Shown here in pieces: positions 1 through 7,426 of a DNA stretch of 64,000 nt. The DNA is from Desulfobacula sp. (GTDB lineage Bacteria > Desulfobacterota > Desulfobacteria > Desulfobacterales > Desulfobacteraceae), in contig JAMPXP010000005.1 of the NCBI GenBank assembly GCA_023701135.1, positions 1 to 64,000 of the forward strand. The letters run 5' to 3'. Within the stretch, counting starts at the first letter, position 1; each line of letters opens with the position of its first letter. The notes beneath the pieces are model-generated. The model was not told the DNA's origin. It ran no database searches and saw only the letters and a list, made by a program, of their open reading frames with translations. Both the position numbers and the translations under genes were made by a program.

Positions 1-92
1 CGCTTATAACCCTGTTCTCTTAGGCGGATAACCTGATTCCTGATTTCCTGTTGAGCATCTGTGCCCAGTTTGCGTGCGTCTGTTTTTTCCAT
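1..92 (-). CDS. IS630-family transposase, N-terminal fragment (runs off window)
   Basis: The reverse strand from the ATG at 92 reads MEKTDARKLGTDAQQEIR and continues NQVIRLREQGYK. This is the usual opening of IS630-type transposases, which begin with a winged helix-turn-helix. Only the first 30 or so residues are in the window, so it cannot be told whether the element is intact. It points away from the cassettes to its right, so the end of the insertion sequence should lie between about 93 and 190; I could not fix its terminal inverted repeat. Family assignment rests on recognition of the N-terminal pattern alone. Confidence 0.65.
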   Translation of the reverse strand, partial: MEKTDARKLGTDAQQEIRNQVIRLREQGYK

Positions 93-213
93 GAACCACT
101 ATAACAAATTACTACTTTTATGTCACGTATTATTTTGCCGTGTTAATATCATTACAAATTGACAAGATACACTGAACCACACAATAGCTTGTTATGCTTA
201 TGGAAGGCAAAAA

Positions 214-427
214 ATGAATTCTAGAATGATCACTTTCCATGTTCCCAAAGATAAAGAGCTACTTGCAGCTCTCGGAGTTGTTACTCTCAGAGTTACATCC
301 TTTGCCAACTGTCGAAGAATTAAATTATTTGGCAAATGAAATAGCTGTGATCACACAAGAATTAAATGAAGCAAGGCTGTATGGATTTCTAAAGGAAGCG
401 TTGGAGAAAAAAACAAAGAAAGCATAA
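214..427 (+). pseudogene. Cassette 1 reading frame, possibly frameshifted small protein
   Basis: Two overlapping frames occupy cassette 1. The frame starting at ATG 214 has a good ribosome site (GGAAGG at 202-207) and begins MNSRMITFHVPKDKELL, but stops at 339 after 41 codons. The frame 239-427 encodes 62 residues ending KEALEKKTKKA and has no ribosome site. The opening of the first frame looks like a conserved small-protein start, and the second looks like a helical tail. A single frameshift near 285 would join them. Alternatively only one frame is used. I do not recognise a function. Confidence 0.35.
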
Positions 428-500
428 CAAATTGCTCAACAAATGACTTGCTGTAAAGGCTTGCGCGTTTCCAGCAAGCCTGTTAGCCATACCGTTAGCG
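422..500 (+). repeat. attC-like recombination site 1
   Basis: This 79-bp site begins with the inverse core GCATAAC (422-428) and ends with the core GTTAGCG (494-500). The middle contains the complementary arms CTTGCTG (449-455 region) and CAGCAAG (472-478 region), giving the imperfect cruciform expected of an attC. The inverse core is the exact complement of the cassette's own front at 191-197, as expected for a captured cassette. Confidence 0.65.
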
Positions 501-519
501 GACACAAGGAGGTAACAAG

Positions 520-969
520 ATGCTTGAATCCATACAAAAGCTGCTTCCATGGGTGACAGGTCTTCCTATCGCTCCTAAGATCGCGGTGACAATAATTTGG
601 CTTCTACTCTCGTTCGTCTTCCTTTACATGGTTTGGGTGCCGGTGGCGAAGGTTGCAATCGACCAACGACCAGCGGTTAGGCAGGCTTACGACCGTATGG
701 AGCGTGTGCTCAGTCAGATCAAGCTCCAGCCGGATGGCCAGATAGTTGTCAACGGCAATGCTGTAGAGCATAGGCTCGCCGGCTACTACCGTGACTACAT
801 AGCTATTGCTGAATTTGTCTCAAAACACCCTGGCGATATCAAGGGGGCATACGAGGAGATCTGGGCACACGGCGGCGCTGGCAGGGTTTTTATAGACGAC
901 ACGCAGGCCTTTGAGGCTGTTGTCTCCGGATTTTTCCAACAGTATACCGTTGCCAGTAATGGCGGCTAA
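520..969 (+). CDS. Cassette 2 protein: membrane-anchored hypothetical
   Basis: A 149-residue protein with a clear ribosome site (AAGGAGG about six bases before the ATG). A single hydrophobic segment at about residues 20-45 (IAVTIIWLLLSFVFLYMVW) predicts one membrane anchor, followed by a soluble domain of about 100 residues rich in charged helix (DRMERVLSQIK). The stop codon lies inside the following attC-like site, typical of compact cassettes. I recognise no family. It may face the cytoplasm or periplasm; the sequence does not decide. Confidence 0.6.
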   Translation: MLESIQKLLPWVTGLPIAPKIAVTIIWLLLSFVFLYMVWVPVAKVAIDQRPAVRQAYDRMERVLSQIKLQPDGQIVVNGNAVEHRLAGYYRDYIAIAEFVSKHPGDIKGAYEEIWAHGGAGRVFIDDTQAFEAVVSGFFQQYTVASNGG

Positions 970-1020
970 CCAGTCGTTCCAGCGGACAGCATGCAGCTAC
1001 CGCTGAACTCTATGTTGGCG
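964..1020 (+). repeat. attC-like recombination site 2
   Basis: A 57-bp site with the classical short attC form: inverse core GGCTAAC (964-970), arm TTCCAGCGG, a short loop, arm CCGCTGAA, then core GTTGGCG (1014-1020). The inner arms pair except for one extra base, like the extrahelical base that IntI uses to choose the strand. Confidence 0.72.
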
Positions 1021-1077
1021 TGCCACAATTGGATGGATAGGCCGGAAATAAAAAACTTGCCTTTTAATATTGTTAGT

Positions 1078-1095
1078 GGTACATGCAAATGTACC
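1078..1095 (+). promoter_or_regulatory. Inverted repeat, probable autoregulatory operator of the toxin-antitoxin pair
   Basis: GGTACAT-gcaa-ATGTACC is a perfect 7-bp inverted repeat just upstream of the antitoxin ribosome site. Phd/YefM-type antitoxins are known to repress their own promoter through such palindromes. The binding role is inferred. Confidence 0.55.
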
Positions 1096-1109
1096 AAAGG
1101 AGGTGCAAT

Positions 1110-1391
1110 ATGGGCAAGCTATCAAATATTATCCCAATAAGTGATCTTAGGCAGGATGCTTCAAACTTGTTGAAACAATTACGCAAAAGCAAAGAGCCTT
1201 TGATAATTACACAAAGAGGCAGGGCAACTGCTGTAATGATTGGTGTTGATGCCTATGAGAAATCTGAACACGAGAAAGAGTTATTGCTCCTTTTAGCTAA
1301 AGGTGAAAAGGAAATCGAAATCGGCCAGGGGTATGACCTCGACGCAGTCCTTGCTGAAGCTGATGTCCTTTTGTCTAAGGAGTCTTCGTGA
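1110..1391 (+). CDS. Phd/YefM-family antitoxin (cassette 3)
   Basis: A 93-residue protein starting at ATG 1110, chosen because AAAGGAGG sits seven bases upstream; an in-frame ATG at 1083 lies inside the operator palindrome. The N-terminal half (IIPISDLRQDASNLLKQL, then PLIITQRGRATAVMI) is the Phd/YefM DNA-binding fold. The acidic C-terminal half (EKEIEIGQGYDLDAVLAEAD) is the likely toxin-binding tail. It should neutralise the toxin encoded next and repress the pair. The genes overlap by four bases (GTGA). Toxin-antitoxin pairs are common stabilising cargo of integron cassette arrays. Confidence 0.85.
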   Translation: MGKLSNIIPISDLRQDASNLLKQLRKSKEPLIITQRGRATAVMIGVDAYEKSEHEKELLLLLAKGEKEIEIGQGYDLDAVLAEADVLLSKESS

Positions 1392-1678
1392 ATGTCAAAT
1401 TTACACCTTCTGCCAGAACTCAATTTCTTTCTGCGCTATCCTTCATTCGAAAGGATAAACCTTCAGCGGCTATAAATTTTCGTAATAAAGCTGAAAAAAT
1501 ATTGCGAAGGCTTGAAGATTTTTCAGAATCCGGAAGAATTATACCAGAGTTTCCGGAACTCACCTACCGAGAAGTAATCATATCGCCGTACCGGTTTTTT
1601 TATAAAGCCAAAGGCGATGCTGTCTGGATTGTTGCGGTATGGCATGGCGCGCAGCTTCCAAGAGAACCGTCATCCTAA
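1388..1678 (+). CDS. ParE/RelE-superfamily toxin (cassette 3)
   Basis: A 96-residue protein with a GTG start that overlaps the antitoxin stop by four bases. It begins VKFTPSARTQFLSALSFI, has the basic helix KAEKILRRL and ends with a REVIISPYRFFYKAKGD strand pair followed by VWIVAVWHGAQ. This is the compact ParE/RelE fold, closest in pattern to ParE. ParE members poison DNA gyrase and RelE members cleave ribosome-bound mRNA; the sequence alone does not decide which. The stop lies at the edge of the third attC-like site. Confidence 0.82.
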   Translation: MNVKFTPSARTQFLSALSFIRKDKPSAAINFRNKAEKILRRLEDFSESGRIIPEFPELTYREVIISPYRFFYKAKGDAVWIVAVWHGAQLPREPSS

Positions 1679-1730
1679 CGCCAACAAGAAAATGCACCGG
1701 GCCCAAAAAAGCCGGGCCGGTGATTTAACT
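1679..1730 (+). repeat. attC-like site 3, right end degenerate
   Basis: The inverse core CGCCAAC (1679-1685) is the exact complement of the cassette front GTTGGCG at 1014-1020. Arms AAATGCACCGGGCC (1690-1703) and GGCCGGTGATTT (1715-1726) pair with two unpaired G residues, like extrahelical bases. The expected closing GTTNNNN core is missing: the sequence runs into AACTGTCACC. The array therefore seems to end in a damaged or fused site. Confidence 0.55.
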
Positions 1731-1850
1731 GTCACCAATATGGTCTGCCAATGGGTTGTCCCCAATCATAAGGAACCGGATCGGGGAACACTGAGAGCTA
1801 TTCTGCGGCAGGCGGATTTAAGCATTCATGGATTTGAAAAATTGCTCTAA
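1731..1850 (+). pseudogene. hicA: HicA mRNA-interferase C-terminal remnant
   Basis: The frame reads VPNHKEPDRGTLRAILRQAD and then LSIHGFEKLL before the stop. This is the typical C-terminal end of HicA toxins (x-VPxH-x-GTLRxILRQAxLSxxEF). The N-terminal half carrying the double-stranded-RNA-binding fold and catalytic His is absent, and no start or ribosome site is present. No hicB partner is visible. It lies directly after the broken attC-like site, so it is probably the stump of an older cassette or chromosomal gene cut by rearrangement. Confidence 0.55.
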
Positions 1851-1876
1851 TCCCACTATCCTTATAGTCATGCGAT

Positions 1877-3127
1877 TTAATGCATGGCCTCGGCAATGGA
1901 CACGGTCCGGTCGCCCAGCATGTTGACATAGCTGGCCATTTCATTGTCGTACCAACCGTAGATTACGGCCTGGGTGACCTGGATGCTGGCGACCTGATCC
2001 TTGATCTGGTCCAGGATGGCCTTGTCGATTCCCCGGACATGCTCCAGATGGATATTGATGGCACCGGTCCGGGCATGGGTTTCATGGCCTTCAATGACGG
2101 CGGCGGCCCTGGGGGTGCCGATGATGTCCGAGGATACGTTCTGTTTGTCCGAATAGATGAGATACCCTTTTGTATCGGCTTTGGCTGCCGATTCATAGAT
2201 GGAATTGATAAGATCCCGGCGGATGGGCTTTTTATTGAGTTCTTCCTGGAAATTCATGACCAGGATGATGAGGGAGCCGGTGGCTGTCGGAATCCGGACG
2301 GATTCGGCGATGAACCCGATGGTGGCCATCTCCGGGATGACCAGTTGCAGGGCTTTGGCAGCTCCGGTGGTGGTAAGGATGATATTGTTCATGATGGACC
2401 GGCTTTTCCGGAGATCCTTGGCATCGGTCTTGGGCAGGCGGTCCAGGACGGCCTGGGAGCCGGTGGCGGCATGAATGGTGGCCATGGAAGCGGAAAGAAC
2501 CCGTTCAACACCAAAATAATCCAGCAGGGGTTTGATCATATGGGAGAGACAGGTGGTGGTGCAGGAGGCATTGGACACAATGGTATGCCGCATGGGATCA
2601 TAAACCCCGTCATTGATCCCCATGACCGTGGTGACGGCATCTTCGGGCATGGCCGAGCCTTCTTTGAGCTTGAAGGGAGCCGAGGCGATGACCTTTTGGG
2701 CGCCGGCTTCCAGATGTCCCCGGAGGGAGCCCTTGGGGGCATTGGCGGGAAGACTTGGGTCCAGGAATTGCCCGGTGGTGTCCACCACCAGTTTTGCCCC
2801 ATGGGCAGCCCATTCAATATCCTTCGGGTTTCTGTCTTTTTGAAGGAATTTGACGGTTACGCCGTTGATATTCAGGCTGGATTCCTTTTCATTCACCTCG
2901 CCGATGACGGGTTTTGCCTGGTATCCGTAAAGGAAGGCATCCAGTTTTCCATAGGTTGAGTCCCGCTCAATATAATGGATCATGTCCTCAAGGGATTTTC
3001 CCACGTTCCTGCCGGTATTGACGATAATCCTGTCAAAGTATTTTCTGCCGGCATGGTGCCACAGGGAAAGTTTCCCAATTCTTCCCAGTCCGTTGATTCC
3101 CAGTGTTTTTACAGTATTTGAATTCAT
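1877..3127 (-). CDS. gap: Glyceraldehyde-3-phosphate dehydrogenase (long form)
   Basis: NAD(P)-dependent phosphorylating GAPDH of glycolysis/gluconeogenesis, cytoplasmic. The Rossmann motif GINGLGRIGK is at residues 10-19, the active-site motif SNASCTTTCL has its catalytic Cys near 189, the partner His is in ATIHAATG near 219, and the C-terminal GWYDNEMASY motif is present. At 416 residues it is about 75 longer than typical GAPDH (about 335). Extra residues sit in the N-terminal domain, for example around residues 120-140 (FLDPSLPANAPKGSLRGH). A strong ribosome site (AAAAGGAGG) precedes the ATG. Transcribed alone or after the minus-strand gene upstream, which ends close by. Coenzyme preference cannot be read. 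Confidence 0.92.
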   Translation of the reverse strand: MNSNTVKTLGINGLGRIGKLSLWHHAGRKYFDRIIVNTGRNVGKSLEDMIHYIERDSTYGKLDAFLYGYQAKPVIGEVNEKESSLNINGVTVKFLQKDRNPKDIEWAAHGAKLVVDTTGQFLDPSLPANAPKGSLRGHLEAGAQKVIASAPFKLKEGSAMPEDAVTTVMGINDGVYDPMRHTIVSNASCTTTCLSHMIKPLLDYFGVERVLSASMATIHAATGSQAVLDRLPKTDAKDLRKSRSIMNNIILTTTGAAKALQLVIPEMATIGFIAESVRIPTATGSLIILVMNFQEELNKKPIRRDLINSIYESAAKADTKGYLIYSDKQNVSSDIIGTPRAAAVIEGHETHARTGAINIHLEHVRGIDKAILDQIKDQVASIQVTQAVIYGWYDNEMASYVNMLGDRTVSIAEAMH

Positions 3128-3153
3128 CCCTGACCTCCTTTTTGCTGTTTGCC

Positions 3154-6100
3154 CTAGGCAGGTTGATTGATTTTGATAGCGCCTCTATATACAGAGCCTT
3201 TCTGGCCGTTGATGCTGATATAATCCCCGGTTGTCATCCGGATATTGTTCAACATACACTCTTTTGCCGGTTCATTGCAAACAAGATTTTCACATCCCAC
3301 GATGCAGGTTTTTCCAAGGTTATAGGTGACCACGGCCGCATGGGAGGTGAGGCCCCCCCGGGCGGTCAGGATACCGTCGGCCGCATCGATTTCAAGAATG
3401 TCATCGGGTACGGTATCGTTTCTGAGTAGGATCAGGTTGGCATCGGGATCAACCCTTCTGAAATTATCGATTTCTTCCAGGGTAAAGACGATCCTGCCGC
3501 TCATGGCGCCCCCGCTGACGCCGATGCCCTGGCCCAGGTAAGCCTCTGCAAGGATGTCAGGGCCGGCATCAAAATCCACGATTTTTTTTCTGTCTCTTAA
3601 GGACATTTCCCTGGCCTGGAGGATATAAAGATCATCCTTTGATTCCCCTTCAAAGGTGAACTCGATTTCCTGGGGATTCCAGTCCTCTTGAAACAGGAGC
3701 TTATAGATGATTCGTTTCAGTTCTGCATAGATGGAGGGGAAGCTTTCTTCCAGGCTGATTTTCGACTCCCGTTCTTCGAGCTCCCTCTGGATTTCTGAAA
3801 TGGGAAGGGTCTTCACCAGTCCGGACACGACGTCTTCCCCCTGGTTGCCGATGGTAAAATCCCCCCAGAGCCTGGCCGCATCGCCGGGGAGTTTCGGGCT
3901 GTGGCTGAACACCACGCCTGAGCCCGACTGCCTGGACCGGTTGCCGAATACCATGGACTGCACCGTCACCGCCGTTCCCCAGTCATCGGAAATTCCCATG
4001 ATCCGCCGGTAATCCTTTGCCCTTTTGGATTCCCAGGAAGAAAAGACCTGGTCAATGGCCAGATAAAGCTGGTCAAAGGGGGATTCGTTCAACCGGATAT
4101 GGGAGGTCTTTAATAACTGCTTATAGGCCAGGGCCACTTCCTTCATCTGATCTCCGGTGAAATACCGCTTCAACTGAACCTTGTATTTTTTCTTCTTTTG
4201 ATCAATGATCTCATCAAAGGTATCCCTTTTGATACCGGAAGCCATGCCGTAGACCTGGATAAACCTCCGGTAGCTGTCCCAGGCAAACCAGGGGTTTTGG
4301 CTGGTTTTGGCAAGGCTGGAGGCAATTTCCTCGTTCATGCCCACATTGAGAAAAGAATCCATCATGCCGGGTTGGGAAATGGATGACCCGCTCCGAACAG
4401 ACAATAACAGCGGGTTTTCCGGATTGCCAAAACTTTTGCCGGTTCTTTTTTCCAGAAGGGTGACCATTTTGTTGACAAATTTTTTAAAATTGATATTGGC
4501 CGGCTTGTACTGGTTGATGATTTCCCGGCATTTGAAAACCTCCGTCGTGATGATGAATCCTTCAGGGACAGGGATTCCCAGATTTTTGAGTTTGATGAGA
4601 TTCAGTCCCTTGTTGCCGAGGAAGATGATATTATTGCTGATGGGGTCGTCGCCGCCGATTTCAATAACCGAGCATTTGGGATCATAATTGAGCAACCGGC
4701 TCAGGTGGACGGGCGAAAGCTTTTCCGACTGCTGGATCAGGGTGTGGAGGATCCGGTTCAAAAAGACATCAATCTGCTGGAGCCCGATGGAGGTGGCAAT
4801 GCGGTCCATGAAAAAGACTTCGGCCACCCTCTGGTCCAGTTTGGACTCCTGCTTTCCCGGTTCATTGGGCAGATATTTTTTCAGGATACGGTCTTTCCCG
4901 ATTCGGGCTTCAATATGAAACAGATTGGCGGAATGGATCGTGTTGAAATGGTCGTTAATGATGTCCGCCACTGACCGGAGCAGGCCCTTGAAAATGTCCA
5001 GGTACTGGCTGATGGAGCAGGTTCTGATGTCCACGGAGGATTTCAGGAAATCCATCTGGACATTTAACTGGTTGGAGTTGATGCCGTCCAGGGCCAGGGC
5101 CGTTCGAAAAAGGCTCAGAATGCTGTAGATCCGTTTAAAGGTGGACTTGGTGATGACCTGGAGATCAATGCTGTTGATCAATTCTTCAAACAGGACATTG
5201 AGAATGCTTTCTACCCTCAGGGTCAGCCCCATGGCATCAAATTTTGCCTCATTGTAACTGCCGTACATGGACGGGATATCCACGGCAAAATGCCGCTTAT
5301 GATAGATGGCTTCGTTGACCTCATAGATTTTGTCCGACAGAATGATATCCTTTAAATCCTGCATATAGGAGAGAAGGGCCGTGATTTTATCTTCCAGGTT
5401 TTTTTCTTCCAGGGCCGAGACAAGTTTGTCCGTATCCGGCAGGTTTTCCGTATTAAAGGAAGACAGGTATTTTTTGATTTCCAGGTGATCCATCCGGTAT
5501 TTCTGATTTAAGAGCCTGTAAAATCCGAAAATCATTTTAACCCTGGACCGGTCCAGGTCCGACACCCCTTCAACGGCATCTATGAGATGATGGATGGCCT
5601 CCTCGGTATGAATAAGGTTGTCTTCGGGGAAATGGATTTCTTTAAATTCAGGCGAGTTCAGAATCATCCGGGGTCCGTCCACAAAGGGCCCTGATGCGGT
5701 GATATCTTCATAAATCGATGGGGGCAGATAGGTTTCAAGGGCGGTTTTATCCCCTGTTTTCCAGAAAAGAATGACTTCCCGGATAAAATCCACGATCCGG
5801 CTGGAGGATTCCACATGGCATTGCTTTCTTAAAAAATGGATGAGCCGGTCCTTCCTCTGGCAGGACTCGTCCAATTGTGTGGAAATATCCCTTAACCTTC
5901 CTTCGGCCCCGATTTCATTGAAAAAAGCGGGCAAGAGTCTTGAAAGCTGTTTGACCAGGTTGAAAACAGGGCCGATATCGGAATTCAGAAATTTGGTGAT
6001 ATCCCTGGGGAAAAGATCCGTATCCTTGATGAATACGCCTCCGATGGCAAGGGAGATGATGAGGGCGGATAAAAGGCGCCTGGATTTTTTCGGGTCCTGG

Positions 6101-7335
6101 CTGATGAGATCCAGGAAAACCCGGATATTGTTGACATGGGCCGAATTGCTCTTGATCTGCCAGTCCTCGCCGGTACCTTCAATCATGGGAAACTGGAACC
6201 CGTGGTCCACGGCCCTGTCTATAAAATGATGGATGAGATCAATTTTGGATGTCCGGTAGACGGCTTCCCCGATTTTATGGATGCAGTCCAGAACCGTTTC
6301 CGGGTATTTTCCCTTATGTTCCTTGAGCAAAGAAAAGGTCTGGTTGATGATATTGACGTCCTTTTTAAAATCAGCATCCCCGATGAGCCGGGTCAGGGTG
6401 GTGTTGATATCGCGCAGGGCCTGGACATGGATGGCGGAAAGCCCGGGGATATGAATGATATAAAACAGAAAAACCAGTTTCAGGTGCCGTCCGGCCGTCT
6501 CATTGCCGTTTTTGTCCATGATTCTCTGGGGGACGGCCCAGATCCGGCTGACAAATTCCTGAAAGCTCACCAGGCCGGTCAACGCTTCCGTTGCCCGGAC
6601 CGGGTCCTGATCCAGGATCTGGATGATGGATTCCAGATCCTTTTGCCAGGAAAGGATGCGGCTGTGGGACACCTCGCTTAGGATATCCTTTAATTCCTGA
6701 TCCAGTTGCCCGATGTCCATGCTCTGGCCGACCCAGGCCAGGGGGTCTTCCTGGCTGAGCCAGTAATGGAAGGAACCGTCGTGGAATTTGACCAGGAAGG
6801 GGTTGATGGATTTAAAAAAGGCGGTGTCTTCAGGCCCCAGGCTTTTTAAAAGGGCTTCGGCGATTTTGTCGGGCTGGTAATAGGATTTGATAAAATAATA
6901 AAAGGACCCCTCATCATAGGTTTCAATTTTCTCGATGGTTTCTTTAATGACATGGAGAAATCGATGGAGATCAGGGCCGGATTCTTTAACCATATGCTGT
7001 AAAAACAGCATGAGATTATCGGCAGCTTCGGTTTTCAGTTTCGGATTGGAATTGGATTCAAAGGCGGTGGCATAAATGCCTGCAAAAAGAGAGAGGGCCT
7101 TATCCCCGTCCTCCTGCCTGAAAAGGTAAAAATTCTGAATGGAGAAATACCGGGTTTCGCTGACAATAAACCCCCAGTTTTTATAGGGGTGGGACAATTC
7201 TTGTAAAAAGATGTTCATCCGTTTGAGAATGCCCACATAGGGGGACACGATATTTAAAAGGACGGCATATTTTTCATCAATTCCGACATCGACCTTTGTA
7301 TCCGACAGGTTGATCTCAAGGGCTTTGGACTTCAC
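3154..7335 (-). CDS. PEP/pyruvate-binding (PPDK N-terminal-like) domain protein with large unknown N-terminus
   Basis: About 1393 residues from GTG 7335, chosen because GAAAGGA precedes it at good spacing; a longer TTG-started frame begins at 7383. Roughly residues 1-900 are helical and unassigned. Residues about 905-1290 form the ATP-grasp nucleotide/pyruvate-binding domain of PEP synthase and pyruvate phosphate dikinase (GNKGLNLIKLKNLGIPVPEG; SVRSGS near 980). The C-terminal 100 residues are the mobile phosphohistidine domain with GGLTSHAAVV; the His near 1332 is the phosphocarrier. The PEP-binding TIM barrel that completes true PpsA or PPDK is absent, so it cannot be a complete PEP synthase. 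It may phosphorylate an unknown substrate, as rifampin phosphotransferase-like relatives do. Confidence 0.8.
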   Translation of the reverse strand: MKSKALEINLSDTKVDVGIDEKYAVLLNIVSPYVGILKRMNIFLQELSHPYKNWGFIVSETRYFSIQNFYLFRQEDGDKALSLFAGIYATAFESNSNPKLKTEAADNLMLFLQHMVKESGPDLHRFLHVIKETIEKIETYDEGSFYYFIKSYYQPDKIAEALLKSLGPEDTAFFKSINPFLVKFHDGSFHYWLSQEDPLAWVGQSMDIGQLDQELKDILSEVSHSRILSWQKDLESIIQILDQDPVRATEALTGLVSFQEFVSRIWAVPQRIMDKNGNETAGRHLKLVFLFYIIHIPGLSAIHVQALRDINTTLTRLIGDADFKKDVNIINQTFSLLKEHKGKYPETVLDCIHKIGEAVYRTSKIDLIHHFIDRAVDHGFQFPMIEGTGEDWQIKSNSAHVNNIRVFLDLISQDPKKSRRLLSALIISLAIGGVFIKDTDLFPRDITKFLNSDIGPVFNLVKQLSRLLPAFFNEIGAEGRLRDISTQLDESCQRKDRLIHFLRKQCHVESSSRIVDFIREVILFWKTGDKTALETYLPPSIYEDITASGPFVDGPRMILNSPEFKEIHFPEDNLIHTEEAIHHLIDAVEGVSDLDRSRVKMIFGFYRLLNQKYRMDHLEIKKYLSSFNTENLPDTDKLVSALEEKNLEDKITALLSYMQDLKDIILSDKIYEVNEAIYHKRHFAVDIPSMYGSYNEAKFDAMGLTLRVESILNVLFEELINSIDLQVITKSTFKRIYSILSLFRTALALDGINSNQLNVQMDFLKSSVDIRTCSISQYLDIFKGLLRSVADIINDHFNTIHSANLFHIEARIGKDRILKKYLPNEPGKQESKLDQRVAEVFFMDRIATSIGLQQIDVFLNRILHTLIQQSEKLSPVHLSRLLNYDPKCSVIEIGGDDPISNNIIFLGNKGLNLIKLKNLGIPVPEGFIITTEVFKCREIINQYKPANINFKKFVNKMVTLLEKRTGKSFGNPENPLLLSVRSGSSISQPGMMDSFLNVGMNEEIASSLAKTSQNPWFAWDSYRRFIQVYGMASGIKRDTFDEIIDQKKKKYKVQLKRYFTGDQMKEVALAYKQLLKTSHIRLNESPFDQLYLAIDQVFSSWESKRAKDYRRIMGISDDWGTAVTVQSMVFGNRSRQSGSGVVFSHSPKLPGDAARLWGDFTIGNQGEDVVSGLVKTLPISEIQRELEERESKISLEESFPSIYAELKRIIYKLLFQEDWNPQEIEFTFEGESKDDLYILQAREMSLRDRKKIVDFDAGPDILAEAYLGQGIGVSGGAMSGRIVFTLEEIDNFRRVDPDANLILLRNDTVPDDILEIDAADGILTARGGLTSHAAVVTYNLGKTCIVGCENLVCNEPAKECMLNNIRMTTGDYISINGQKGSVYRGAIKINQPA

Positions 7336-7426
7336 AGGGGATCCTTTCTTTAGTATATAGGGCGAGCTGCCCTGCTTTGGCAAACTTTGGTTATTTTATC
7401 ATGTTGACGGGGTTTTTCAATGTTCT

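Larger units (their letters stand above)
191..1735 (+). mobile_element. Integron-type gene-cassette array (three cassettes, no integrase in window)
   Basis: Three consecutive small units show cassette logic. Each begins with a GTTNNNN core whose reverse complement recurs just after its own gene, at the start of an imperfectly palindromic site. GTTATGC at 191-197 matches GCATAAC at 422-428 exactly. GTTAGCG at 494-500 matches GGCTAAC at 964-970 in six of seven bases. GTTGGCG at 1014-1020 matches CGCCAAC at 1679-1685 exactly. All genes point the same way. That pairing is a known property of integrated integron cassettes and is hard to get by chance. No integrase or attI is visible, so this is either the tail of a larger array or an orphan cluster (CALIN). 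Confidence 0.72.

Noticed and set aside
1617-1850. Single 77-residue gene spanning the ParE end and the HicA-like tail
   Set aside because: The start lies inside the ParE gene and the middle is attC-like sequence; only the C-terminal part shows a protein pattern.
1880-2959. 359-residue plus-strand frame antisense to GAPDH
   Set aside because: It is a Gly/Asp-rich shadow of a strongly conserved gene on the other strand, without ribosome site or domain pattern.
6136-6681. 181-residue plus-strand frame inside the PEP-binding-domain gene
   Set aside because: Antisense shadow with no start signal or family pattern.
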